Source: Actinomycetes bacterium
GTDB lineage: Bacteria; Actinomycetota; Actinomycetes; Propionibacteriales; Propionibacteriaceae
Direction of reading: 5' to 3'
DNA length: 64,000 nucleotides
NCBI GenBank assembly: GCA_023393755.1
Contig: JAEXCA010000086.1
Location: 1-64,000 of the forward strand
Made by a program: the position numbers and the translations under genes. The notes beneath the pieces were generated by a model. That model made no database searches, was not told the origin of the DNA, and saw nothing but the letters and a program-made list of their open reading frames with translations. Below are positions 56,734-64,000 of the stretch, in pieces; within the stretch, counting starts at the first letter, position 1, and every line of letters starts with the position of its first letter.

Positions 56734-57578
56734 CGGGGAACCTCCGTGGTGGAGAGGACGGTCAGCAGTCGCGCGGTCTCCTCGGCCAGCGAGCTGCGCC
56801 CCGCGCCCAGGTAGCGCCGGGAGTCGACGGTGGTCGGGTGGGCGTCCAGGTAGTCGCGGACGCCGGCGGTGAAGCTCAGGTTGAGGTGGGTCGACACGTT
56901 CACCTTGGTGATCCCCGCGGCGATCGCGCGCTGTAGCGCCGGGTCAGCGACCCCCGAGGAGCCGTGCAGCACCAGCGGGAGGCCGAGCGCGGCGCGCAGC
57001 CCCGCCAGGAGGTCGAAGTCGAGCGCGGCGTCCCTGGTGGTCATCGCGTGGGAACTGCCGACGGCGACGGCCAGCGCGTCCACCCCGGTGGCGGCGACGA
57101 AGGCGCGAGCCTGGTCGGGATCGGTCCGCGCACCGGGTGCATGCACCCCGTCCTTGCCGCCCACCTCGCCCAGCTCGGCCTCGATGAACACGCCGTTCGC
57201 GTGGGCCAGCTCGGCCATCGCCGCGGTCCGCGCCAGGTTCTCGGCATAGTCGAGCTTCGAGGCGTCGAACATCACGCTGCTGAAGCCGAGGTCGATCGCC
57301 TCGCGGACCAGCTCCTCCGATTCGGCATGGTCGAGGTGGAGCGACAACCGGGCCGCGCTGGCGTCGGCCACGGCGAGCGCGGCCGCGGCGATCGGCCGGA
57401 GCGAACCGTGGAACCCGACGCAGTTCTCCGAGATCTGCAGGATGAGCGGCCGGCCCGCCGCCTCCGCACCCGCGGCCAGGCCCTCCGCGGTCTCCAGATG
57501 GAGGACGTTGAAGGCACCGATCCCGCGCTGCCCGGCGTGGGCTTCGGCGATCAGGCCAGCGGTCGTCACCAGGGTCAC
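56730..57578 (-). CDS. Class II fructose/tagatose-bisphosphate aldolase
   Basis: The 282-aa protein has the class II metal-binding HLDHAES, the catalytic-region SSVMFDAS, EAELGEVGGKDG and LHGSSGV plus the NVSTHLNL motif. The family covers fructose-bisphosphate aldolase and tagatose-bisphosphate aldolase (KbaY/GatY); context favours tagatose-1,6-bisphosphate. The GTG start has CAGGAG 6 bases upstream. It lies between nagA (4-base overlap) and the ROK gene (25 bases). Confidence 0.85.
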   Translation of the reverse strand: MTLVTTAGLIAEAHAGQRGIGAFNVLHLETAEGLAAGAEAAGRPLILQISENCVGFHGSLRPIAAAALAVADASAARLSLHLDHAESEELVREAIDLGFSSVMFDASKLDYAENLARTAAMAELAHANGVFIEAELGEVGGKDGVHAPGARTDPDQARAFVAATGVDALAVAVGSSHAMTTRDAALDFDLLAGLRAALGLPLVLHGSSGVADPALQRAIAAGITKVNVSTHLNLSFTAGVRDYLDAHPTTVDSRRYLGAGRSSLAEETARLLTVLSTTEVPR

Positions 57579-57603
57579 GGCAGGCTCCTGCTCAGGTCGG
57601 GGC

Positions 57604-58539
57604 TCATGGCTGGCGCAGCAGGTCGCGGGCTGCCAGCGCGGCCCCCCAGGTGCCGGCGTCCTGACCGAGCCTGGCGGGCAGGATCGGTGGCACCGGCGCG
57701 CTGCCGCGCACCGCGCGCAGCAGGTGGGGGAGTGGCCCGAAGAACTGCTCGCCGGCCTCGGCCAGGCCGCCGCCGAGGATGATCGCCTCCGGCGCCACCA
57801 GGGCACAGAGCTGGGCCAGGCCGATCGCCAGGGCGTCCAGTGCCTCGGCCCAGATCCCCGCGGCGATCGCCTCGCCGGTCGCGGCCCGCCGCAGCACCTC
57901 GGCGGCGTCGGCGGCGCTGCCGCTCGCCTCGGCGTAGCGCCGGGCGATCGCGCCGGCCGAGGAGATGGCCTCCAGGCACCCGCGGTTTCCGCAGGCGCAG
58001 AGCGGCCCGGCCGGATCGACCACCGAGTGGCCCAGTTCGCCGGCCTGGCCGCGGCCGGAGTAGGGCCTGCCGTTCAGCCGCAGTGCTGCGGCGATGCCCG
58101 TCCCGATGGTCACCACCGCGACGTCGGTGTAGCCGGCGGCCGCGCCGAGCCGGTACTCGGCCTCGCCGGCGGCGCGGACGTCGTGCGCCAGAGCGACCGG
58201 CAGGTCGATGGCGTCGCCCAGGGCGGCGGTGAACGGGTAGTTCCGCCAGCCCAGGTTGGCCGAGCGGATGCCGATGCCCGCCGGTTCGTCGACGTGGCCG
58301 GGGACGGTGACCCCCACGGCCAGGATCCCGGCCTCGCGACGGGTGGTGGCGACCAGGTCGCCGACCGCCGCCACCACCGCGCCACCGGGATCGGTGGCGG
58401 AACGCGGCGTGGGGGTGCGCCGGATCGGGCCCAGTTCGCCGGAGGCGTCGAGGACGGCCGACTTCAGCTGGGTGCCGCCGACGTCGATCGCCAGGACCGA
58501 GGCCCCGGCTCCGGCGTTGGGCGGCGGGACGGCGGTCAT
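57604..58539 (-). CDS. ROK family sugar kinase
   Basis: The 311-aa protein has the phosphate motif LAIDVGGTQLKSAV, a substrate motif in GELGHSV and the ROK zinc site CACGNRGCLEA. No HTH is present, so it is a kinase rather than a ROK repressor. In this cluster it should phosphorylate N-acetylgalactosamine or a related amino sugar. Its start overlaps the agaS-like stop by 4 bases. Confidence 0.9.
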   Translation of the reverse strand: MTAVPPPNAGAGASVLAIDVGGTQLKSAVLDASGELGPIRRTPTPRSATDPGGAVVAAVGDLVATTRREAGILAVGVTVPGHVDEPAGIGIRSANLGWRNYPFTAALGDAIDLPVALAHDVRAAGEAEYRLGAAAGYTDVAVVTIGTGIAAALRLNGRPYSGRGQAGELGHSVVDPAGPLCACGNRGCLEAISSAGAIARRYAEASGSAADAAEVLRRAATGEAIAAGIWAEALDALAIGLAQLCALVAPEAIILGGGLAEAGEQFFGPLPHLLRAVRGSAPVPPILPARLGQDAGTWGAALAARDLLRQP

Positions 58540-59450
58540 GCCGACAGGATCACCGAGCGGGTGAGGTGCCGGGGAGCGTCGGCGTCGAGGCCACGGGCCC
58601 GGGCCCGGGCCAGCGCCACCCGGTGGGCGAGGACGAGATCCGCCAGCGGGTCGACGTCGTGCTGGACGAAGCTGGCGCCGGTGGCCTGCACGTCCGCGGC
58701 CAGCCCCTGCGGGGCCTCTCCGAACAGCCACACCGCCCGGCCGGCGGTGGAGATGCTCATCGGACCGTGCCGGTACTCCATCGCCGGGTAGGACTCCGTC
58801 CACGACTGGGAGGCCTCGCGCATCTTCAGCGCGGCCTCGTGCGCGATGCCCACCGTCCAGCCACGACCGAGGCAGGTGAGCTGCTCGGCCTCGATCAGCG
58901 CGGCCGGCAGGTCGCCGGCGAGGACGGCCCGGGCGTCGCCGATCGCCGGCGCGAGGTCGGTGCCGTAGGCGGCGCGGGCGAGCGCGATGGTGGTGCTGGC
59001 GAACCGGGTCTGGACGACGGAGGACTCGTCGGCGAAGGGCAGTGGGATGACCTCGTCGGCGAGCGCGGCGACCGGTGAGGCGACATCCGCCACGACGGCG
59101 ATCCGGCGGGCCGACGCCGGTGCCTGGCGCAGCACGGTGGCGATCTCGGTGGTGGTGCCGGAGCGGCTGAGAGCCAGGATCAGGTCGTAGTCGCGAGCCG
59201 CCAGCGGGGCCTCGGAGGCGGCGAACGAGTCGGTGACCCCCAGTCCTGCGGCCTCGCGCAGCGCGGCGAGGCTCTGGGCGACGAACCAGGAGGTGCCGCA
59301 ACCCACGATCGCCATCCGCCGGCCGGGACTGCGCAGCAACTCCTGGGCTTCGCTCAGGCCGGCCGCCACCTCCCAGCAGTCGGGCTGGTTGAACAACTCC
59401 TCCGCCATGAGCCGCCCGAGCGTGGAGTCGAGATGGGGTGTTGCCGTCAT
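58536..59450 (-). CDS. agaS: SIS-domain sugar isomerase/deaminase (AgaS-like)
   Basis: The 304-aa protein contains two SIS domains (about 35-170 and 190-295). GCGTSWFVAQS and LSRSGTTTE are the sugar-phosphate loops, and ESYPAMEYRHGPMS is typical of AgaS/GlmS-like enzymes. AgaS converts galactosamine-6-phosphate to tagatose-6-phosphate and ammonia. The ATG at 59450 has CAGGAG 8 bases upstream; longer forms of the ORF run into the operator region. It is the first gene of the catabolic operon. Confidence 0.82.
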   Translation of the reverse strand: MTATPHLDSTLGRLMAEELFNQPDCWEVAAGLSEAQELLRSPGRRMAIVGCGTSWFVAQSLAALREAAGLGVTDSFAASEAPLAARDYDLILALSRSGTTTEIATVLRQAPASARRIAVVADVASPVAALADEVIPLPFADESSVVQTRFASTTIALARAAYGTDLAPAIGDARAVLAGDLPAALIEAEQLTCLGRGWTVGIAHEAALKMREASQSWTESYPAMEYRHGPMSISTAGRAVWLFGEAPQGLAADVQATGASFVQHDVDPLADLVLAHRVALARARARGLDADAPRHLTRSVILSA

Positions 59451-59484
59451 GGCACGTGCTCCTGCCTGTGCGATCCTTTGCGCG

Positions 59485-59504
59485 TCATTCATGATCATAA
59501 ATGA
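59485..59504 (-). promoter_or_regulatory. Palindrome upstream of the agaS operon
   Basis: The 20-bp TCATTCATGATCATAAATGA (59485-59504) is an inverted repeat with one mismatched pair, centred on TGATCA. It includes TATGAT on the minus strand, a possible -10, so a bound repressor would block transcription. Confidence 0.5.
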
Positions 59505-59527
59505 TTGGAACGCCACTCGTCCAATCA
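59502..59527 (-). promoter_or_regulatory. CCAAT-type inverted repeat upstream of the agaS operon
   Basis: TGATTGGA (59502-59509) and TCCAATCA (59520-59527) are perfect complements with a 10-bp spacer, overlapping the neighbouring palindrome. TTGGAC on the minus strand in the outer arm could serve as a -35. Confidence 0.5.
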
Positions 59528-59619
59528 AACACATGCGCTTCGTTGGCAGATTTTGGAAGCAGGCGGCTGATCCGAGCCGCGAACGTGCGTGGGTCGACCG
59601 GGTCGGTGGTCAGTCCCGC

Positions 59620-60408
59620 TCACTCCGCGATGACGACCTCGACGCCGGTCTCGGCGAAGGCCCGTCGCTGCTCCTCGGTGATCCCGGAGTCGGTCAGCAG
59701 CACGGTGCTGTTGCGCGGCAGGTTCATCGAGGCGAAGGCCCGGCGGCCGATCTTGCTCGAGTCCGCCACGATCACCACCTTGCCCGCGCGGCGCGCCATC
59801 AGCGAGTTGACCCTCGCCTCCAGTTCGTCGTGCAGGGTCGGCCCGATCGCCGGGTCGACCCCATTCGCCCCGATGAAGGCGATGTCGATGGTGAGCTCGT
59901 GCAGCGTCGCCTCGGCGAACGGGCCGACCAGCTCGTAGGAGCGCGGGTTCAGCACGCCGCCGGTGAGCACCGTCTTGATCTGGGGACGCATCGCCAGCTG
60001 CGAGGCGATGTTCACCGCGTTGGTGACGATCGTCAGGGTGTTGCCGCCGTTCGACTCGCCCAGATCGGCGCGGGCGCCCAGGGTGGTGGCCACCGCCGTG
60101 GTGGTCGTCCCACCGCTCAGCCCGACCACGCTCTCCTTGCTCACCAGGTCGCTGGCGGCCCTGGCGATCCGGTCCTTCTGGTCGGCGTGCTGCTCGCTCT
60201 TGTAGCGGATCGGCAGGTCGTAGGCGACCTCGAGGGAGAGCGCACCGCCTCGCGTCCGGGCCAGCAGCCGCTGCTCGGCTAGGGTGTCCAGGTCACGCCG
60301 GGCGGTGGCCGGCGAGACCGCCATGGCCTCGACGATCTCATCGACCTGCAACTGGCCGCGTTCGGCGAGGAGTTCGAGCAGCGATGCCAGGCGAAGCGAG
60401 CGGTTCAC
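59620..60408 (-). CDS. DeoR family transcriptional regulator (AgaR-like)
   Basis: The 262-aa protein has an N-terminal winged HTH (LELLAERGQLQVDEIVEAM, SPATARRDLDTLAEQ) and the DeoR sugar-phosphate sensor domain with VGLSGGTTTTAVA, TGGVLNPRS and DIAFIGANGVD. The GTG start has GAGAGG 7 bases upstream. It is encoded between the two halves of the amino-sugar cluster and is the obvious regulator; the effector would be a phosphorylated sugar of the pathway. Confidence 0.92.
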   Translation of the reverse strand: MNRSLRLASLLELLAERGQLQVDEIVEAMAVSPATARRDLDTLAEQRLLARTRGGALSLEVAYDLPIRYKSEQHADQKDRIARAASDLVSKESVVGLSGGTTTTAVATTLGARADLGESNGGNTLTIVTNAVNIASQLAMRPQIKTVLTGGVLNPRSYELVGPFAEATLHELTIDIAFIGANGVDPAIGPTLHDELEARVNSLMARRAGKVVIVADSSKIGRRAFASMNLPRNSTVLLTDSGITEEQRRAFAETGVEVVIAE

Positions 60409-60491
60409 GTGAGTCCTCTCCGAGAAGGCCGGGCCGCGGCGACCGGGTACGGCAGGCGTGAAGAGAATAGAGGTAGACCGCACCGGGATGC

Positions 60492-60511
60492 GATCACTTC
60501 AGATCGTTTCA
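60492..60511 (-). promoter_or_regulatory. Tandem 10-bp repeat upstream of deoR
   Basis: GATCACTTCA (60492-60501) and GATCGTTTCA (60502-60511) are head-to-tail. On the minus strand they read GAA-n2-GA with a 10-bp period, like the exact repeat at 63574-63593. They lie about 25 bp upstream of a TATTCT -10 (minus strand, 60469-60464), as an autoregulatory DeoR site would. Confidence 0.5.
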
Positions 60512-60523
60512 GGCCGGTATCGC

Positions 60524-61687
60524 TCACGTCAGTGAGAATTCTGCTGAGAGCGCAGCGGCCACGGACGGGGGCGGGGGAGGGATCTCCACCGGGACGCCGC
60601 CGGACCGCAGCGAGATGGTGGCGGCCTCGCCCGCGGCCACCGCCTCCCGCGCGGCGACCGGGGAGGTCTCGGTCGAGCCGCCGTCGCGGGCGTACGCCAC
60701 GAACTCGTCGATCAGGACGGGGTCCGCGCCGCCGTGGCTTCCGCTGCCGGCGTCGAACTGGTGCACCTGGTCGGGTGGTGCGTAGCCGGCGTGACGCCGG
60801 TTCCACAGCAGCACCTGGCCGGATTCGGTGTCGCCGACGTTCTCCAGCCGGCCGTGGGTGCCGATGACGGTGTAGTTGCGCCAGTAGTCGGGGGTGAAGT
60901 GGCACTGCTGGTAGCTGGCCATCACGCCGTTGTCCAGCTCCATCAGCATCATCGAGATGTCCTCGACGTCGATCACCGGATGCAGCCGGGAGAGGCTGGC
61001 CGGGGGCCACAGGTCGGGCTCGGCCACCTGGGGGGCCCGCTGGTCGGTCGCCGTCGAGCGGGAGCCCTCGCCGTACAGCGCCAGTCTGCCGAGCGCGGTG
61101 ACCCGCCGGCTCACCCCGCCGGCCAGCCAGTGGATCACGTCCAGGTCGTGCGCACCCTTCTGCAGCAGCAGGCCGGTGGTGTTGCGCCGGTCGGCATGCC
61201 AGTCCTTGAAGTAGTAGTCGCCGCCGTTGCCGACGAAGTGGCGGCACCAGACCGCCTTCACCTCGCCGATCGCGTCCTCCGCGATGAGCCGGCGCATGGT
61301 CCGCACCATCGGGAAGTGGCGCATATTGTGGCCGACGTACAGCCGGGCGCCGTGCTCGACCGCGGCCCGCAGGACGCGGTCGGCATCGGCGGTGGTGATC
61401 GCCAGCGGCTTCTCGCAGAAGACCGTGATGCCGCGGCTCAGCGCCGCGACGGCGATCTCGGCGTGGGTGTGGTCGGGGCTCAGGACCATCACCGCGTCGA
61501 CCGGGCCGGCCAGCAGTTCGTCCAGGCCGGTGGTCAGCACGGCCCGGGGGTGGACCGCCCGGGCCCGTTCCAGCGCGGCCGGATCCGGATCGCAGATCGC
61601 GCTCACCCGGGCCCCGGGGTGGGCGTCGACCAGTTCCCCGAGCAGGGAGCGGTTGCCGAACCCGATCAGGCCGACCTGCAGTGTCAT
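60524..61687 (-). CDS. Gfo/Idh/MocA family oxidoreductase
   Basis: The 387-aa protein has the NAD(P)-binding start LQVGLIGFGNRS and the EKP motif VFCEKPLAI, then a beta-sheet substrate domain with GLLLQKGAHDLDVIHWL, where the His/Lys dyad lies. Members oxidise or reduce sugar-like substrates, and some are NAD-dependent glycosidases. AAGGG precedes the ATG. It starts 15 bases after the sialidase-fold gene, so the two form an operon, possibly acting in sequence on the same glycan. Confidence 0.9.
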   Translation of the reverse strand: MTLQVGLIGFGNRSLLGELVDAHPGARVSAICDPDPAALERARAVHPRAVLTTGLDELLAGPVDAVMVLSPDHTHAEIAVAALSRGITVFCEKPLAITTADADRVLRAAVEHGARLYVGHNMRHFPMVRTMRRLIAEDAIGEVKAVWCRHFVGNGGDYYFKDWHADRRNTTGLLLQKGAHDLDVIHWLAGGVSRRVTALGRLALYGEGSRSTATDQRAPQVAEPDLWPPASLSRLHPVIDVEDISMMLMELDNGVMASYQQCHFTPDYWRNYTVIGTHGRLENVGDTESGQVLLWNRRHAGYAPPDQVHQFDAGSGSHGGADPVLIDEFVAYARDGGSTETSPVAAREAVAAGEAATISLRSGGVPVEIPPPPPSVAAALSAEFSLT

Positions 61688-61702
61688 CGGAACCCTTCTG
61701 TC

Positions 61703-63499
61703 CTAGATGTACTGATCATCGTGCGGCATCGGCCGGGCCGCCACCAGGGGGTGCCGGGCGTGCACGGTGTGGATCCAGCGCCAGCCCGGTCCGTCCGGCG
61801 CCACCACGTGGGCGGCCACCAGTCGCTCCAGGGCGCCCGGCGGCAGGCTCGCCGGGTCGACCGCCGGGGAGTCGACGGGCGCCTGGGCGTTCAGCGCGGC
61901 GATCAGCCCGGGGAAGGCCGCCTCCAGCCGGTCGGAGACGTAGAGGGTGCCCTCCATGAAGTACGCCTCGTAGGGCTGGTCGTCGCCGCGCCGGGGGGTG
62001 AGCGCGATGGTGACCCGCAGCGGTCCCGCGACCGCGATCCCCGGCTCTCCCTCGCGCGGGCGGTGGATCACGTCGATGTTGTAGTACAGGTTGATGTCGG
62101 CCCGGTCGTCGAAGGCGGCGGCGTGGATCTCGGCGACGCCGTCGGCATCGGTGATCGCGGTGAGCTGGAGGGGGGCCTCCTCCTGCGGGACGGTGGTGTA
62201 GCTGCCGTCCGGGTTCCACACCTCGACGAACCGGAAGGTGAGCTCGGCACCGGCCAGCGGCTCGCCGCCGACGGTCAGCCGGGAGGCGAACCGGTTGACG
62301 TACTGCCTGCCCTCCTCGTCGAACAGCCGCTCCAGGGTGAGTTTGGGGGACGCCGGCAGGGTGTTGTCGATCTCGAAGATGTCCACCCCGATGGTCATGT
62401 CCTGATGGCCGAACGGGGCGTCACTGCCGACATGGCCGTAGTTGGCGATCCTGCCGTCCGGCAGTTCGATCAGGTACGGCTGGTAGAGGCTGGGCGGCAG
62501 CCCCTCGACCGGCAGCCAGTTGCGTCCGTCGTCGTTGGAGACCGAGTAGTGCTTGTTCCGCCGGGCGCCGACCAGCAGGCCGTCGGACCGGGCGACGACG
62601 GTCTCCGGTACCCAGCCGCCCTGCGGGTTGCCGGACGGGTCGGGCGGGGAACCGATCTCGATCGACAGCAGCGAGCCGTTGATCCAGCGGCCGTCGCGGC
62701 GTTCCACCACCTGCCGTGCCACCGGGGTCGCCTGGACGTCCCCGGCGATGAACAGCAGCGACCCGTCCGGTCGCTCCACGACGTCGTACTCGTGGGCCCC
62801 GATCCCGGGCAGGACGTAGTGCGGCCCGCTGTACTCCCGGCCGTCGGTGGTGGTGAGGAAGAAGGTCTGGATCTTCGACAGGTAGGTCTCCCCGGGGAAC
62901 ATCGAGTTGCGGGTCGGCCGCTCGTGGTTCCCGCCCCAGGGGGTGCCGTAGAGCGAGGCCAGCACGATGGCCGTGCCGTCCTTCAGCCGGCGGGTGCGCC
63001 AGACGTAGCAGTTGGTGCCGGGCAGCAGCGGCGGAAGGACCTCCCAGGTGGTTCCCCCGTCGGTGCTCTCCCGGACGTCGATGTAGTCGCCGCCGCTGGT
63101 CCGGTCCTGGTTCACCTTGCGGACCTCGAGGCCGATGATCCGGCCGTCGGGGAAGCCGATGTTGGTGAAGGCGCCGTCCTCGATCCGGCACCGGCCGGTC
63201 TCGGTGTAGTGCACGCCGTCCGTGGTGCGCAGGTACACCCGCTCGGAGACCAGCGTCGGGCTGGCCAGGTAGATCGCGCCGTAGGAGACCGGCAGGCTGG
63301 CCGCCTCGACCAGCTCCACCGGGGCCTTCTCGTAGTGGGGGTTCGGTGCCTGTTTGGTCTCCTTGAAGGAGACGCCGATCGAGCCGTCGCCGTACTCGAA
63401 GGCGGTCACCCAGGCGGTGAAGCCCGGCCGGACGTCGGGGGCGTACACCTCGAGCCGCTGGGCGTGGCTGGGCCGGACAAAGGGAAGGCTGCTGGTCAT
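61703..63499 (-). CDS. Sialidase-fold (BNR/Asp-box) protein, putative exo-glycosidase
   Basis: The product (598 aa from this ATG) has repeated Asp-box elements, STDGGTTWEVLP and SNDDGRNWLPVEG, and FP-x-G/Arg-containing strands typical of a six-bladed sialidase propeller (to about residue 390). A beta-sandwich-like C-terminal part follows (GGEPLAGAELTFRFVEVW). No signal peptide is seen, so it may act inside the cell or be exported otherwise. Family GH33 is the nearest idea, but the catalytic Arg triad cannot be confirmed by eye. Context suggests release of a sugar that the downstream enzymes use. Confidence 0.65.
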   Translation of the reverse strand: MTSSLPFVRPSHAQRLEVYAPDVRPGFTAWVTAFEYGDGSIGVSFKETKQAPNPHYEKAPVELVEAASLPVSYGAIYLASPTLVSERVYLRTTDGVHYTETGRCRIEDGAFTNIGFPDGRIIGLEVRKVNQDRTSGGDYIDVRESTDGGTTWEVLPPLLPGTNCYVWRTRRLKDGTAIVLASLYGTPWGGNHERPTRNSMFPGETYLSKIQTFFLTTTDGREYSGPHYVLPGIGAHEYDVVERPDGSLLFIAGDVQATPVARQVVERRDGRWINGSLLSIEIGSPPDPSGNPQGGWVPETVVARSDGLLVGARRNKHYSVSNDDGRNWLPVEGLPPSLYQPYLIELPDGRIANYGHVGSDAPFGHQDMTIGVDIFEIDNTLPASPKLTLERLFDEEGRQYVNRFASRLTVGGEPLAGAELTFRFVEVWNPDGSYTTVPQEEAPLQLTAITDADGVAEIHAAAFDDRADINLYYNIDVIHRPREGEPGIAVAGPLRVTIALTPRRGDDQPYEAYFMEGTLYVSDRLEAAFPGLIAALNAQAPVDSPAVDPASLPPGALERLVAAHVVAPDGPGWRWIHTVHARHPLVAARPMPHDDQYI

Positions 63500-63512
63500 G
63501 GGCTGGTCCAAT

Positions 63513-63524
63513 CGTTGATCAACG
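63513..63524 (-). promoter_or_regulatory. 12-bp palindrome in the sialidase-gene leader
   Basis: CGTTGATCAACG (63513-63524) is a perfect palindrome 13 bases upstream of the ATG, between the start codon and the TATGGT -10 (minus strand, 63572-63567). GntR- or LacI-type sites look like this. Confidence 0.4.
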
Positions 63525-63573
63525 GGCCGCACTGGTCGCCCTCACCTGACGGAGGGACTAGGGTCCACCATAC

Positions 63574-63600
63574 GCGAAAGTGAGCGAAAGTGACTATAAT
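63574..63600. promoter_or_regulatory. Exact tandem GCGAAAGTGA repeat next to a consensus -10
   Basis: GCGAAAGTGA occurs twice without a gap (63574-63583, 63584-63593), one base before a perfect TATAAT (63595-63600) that would drive the ABC permease gene. On the other side lies the TATGGT -10 of the sialidase operon. Tandem CTTTC-type repeats are known for AgaR and other DeoR regulators. Confidence 0.65.
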
Positions 63601-63673
63601 CGACCGATTCGTGGGGTAACTTGTCACTAAGCATCACCAAGGGACGCAAGTGTGCGACTGAAGCCGAGGTTCA

Positions 63674-64000
63674 ATGACGACGCAGGGTGAGACGGCCGGT
63701 AGACCCGGCGCGGTTCCGGGAGGCGCCGAGCGCGCGCCGATCGACTGGCGCAAGGAGAGGGGGCCGGTGGAGCGGGCGTACCGCTACGTGCGCAAGCACT
63801 GGTTCACGTACCTGCTGGTGCTGCCGGGACTGCTCTTCCTGCTGATCTTCAACTACGGGCCGATGTACGGCATCCAGCTCGCCTTCAAGGACTTCAGCGT
63901 GGCGAAGGGGATCTGGGGCAGCCCCTGGGTGGGCTTCGACCACTTCGTCAGGATGGCGAACGACCCGGTGTTCTGGAACGCCCTGGGCAACACCATCCAG
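63674..64000 (+). CDS. ABC transporter permease, LplB-like (partial, runs off the window)
   Basis: The visible 109 residues have a long hydrophilic N-terminus, a first membrane helix (about 44-64, FTYLLVLPGLLFLLIFNYGP) and the start of the periplasmic loop GIQLAFKDFSVAKGIWGSPWVG, as in LplB/YtcP-type carbohydrate permeases. GAGG lies 4 bases before the ATG. It would form a sugar importer with a second permease and a binding protein beyond the window. Divergence from the sialidase operon links it to glycan uptake. Confidence 0.85.
   Translation, partial: MTTQGETAGRPGAVPGGAERAPIDWRKERGPVERAYRYVRKHWFTYLLVLPGLLFLLIFNYGPMYGIQLAFKDFSVAKGIWGSPWVGFDHFVRMANDPVFWNALGNTIQ

Noticed and set aside
60734..63583. 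949-aa plus-strand ORF over the Gfo/Idh and sialidase genes
   Set aside because: No domain similarity and shadow-like composition, while the minus strand encodes two recognisable proteins.
63671..63943. Minus-strand ORF opposite the ABC permease
   Set aside because: Its translation is His/Arg/Pro-rich noise and the plus frame shows clear permease features.

Overview
The window is a GC-rich chromosomal segment of an actinobacterium. Mycothiol conjugate amidase (mca), a DUF4307 partner, the lysine aminotransferase-Lrp pair, a PIN-PhoH protein, frequent GTG starts and leaderless TANNNT promoters all point there. Propionibacteriales is my best guess for the order, but this is inference from gene content and repeat style, not a database result.

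Layout. 1-8.7 kb: an AI-2E family transporter, a DUF4097-like/DUF2089 pair split by a 2-hydroxyacid dehydrogenase, a lower-GC VanZ-like gene divergent from an OmpR-type two-component pair, then greA, DUF4307, mca and a bleomycin-resistance-like VOC protein. 8.9-15 kb: a thioredoxin-domain protein, hemolysin III, a Z-isoprenyl diphosphate synthase, a repeat-rich 600-bp gap and phoH. 15-18.2 kb: lysine catabolism (lat), a membrane protein and an Lrp regulator. 18.3-28.7 kb: a spermidine synthase-like protein, a GNAT protein, DUF4287, a frameshifted AraC gene, acs, a coiled-coil protein of unknown function, an MFS transporter, xseA-xseB and ispH. 28.8-38.3 kb: ilvA, rmuC, an M18 aminopeptidase, a HAD-DUF952 fusion, ychF, a Phd/VapC toxin-antitoxin pair, and NUDIX and GNAT genes. 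38.5-47 kb: isochorismatase, DUF218, a frameshifted VanY-like carboxypeptidase ahead of a second two-component system, an SOS-controlled DUF222/HNH gene and a pullulanase-type enzyme. 47-55.5 kb: a zinc metallopeptidase, transketolase, EamA, VanW, a carbohydrate-binding-domain secreted protein and alanine dehydrogenase. 55.6-64 kb: an amino-sugar catabolic cluster (nagA/agaA-like, class II aldolase, ROK kinase, agaS-like SIS protein, DeoR regulator, Gfo/Idh oxidoreductase, sialidase-fold protein) divergent from an ABC sugar permease cut by the window end.

How the last cluster fits together. A ROK kinase, a deacetylase, an AgaS-type deaminase/isomerase and a tagatose-bisphosphate-type aldolase would make most of a GalNAc/galactosamine (Aga) pathway. 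A tagatose-6-phosphate kinase is not in view. The DeoR protein is the likely regulator: tandem 10-bp repeats of similar design lie upstream of deoR and at the divergent sialidase/ABC promoter.

No defence island, prophage, CRISPR array, rRNA or tRNA gene was found. The most unusual signals are small palindromic repeats, one degenerate copy of which lies in frame inside a coding sequence; an 81-bp in-frame tandem duplication in the pullulanase gene; large hairpins in several gaps; a leader-peptide-like ORF with a hairpin ahead of phoH; a LexA box embedded in the DUF222 promoter; and about 18 genes with a -10 motif 6-8 nt before the start codon. Two genes (AraC, VanY) carry single-base frameshifts that may be real or sequence errors.
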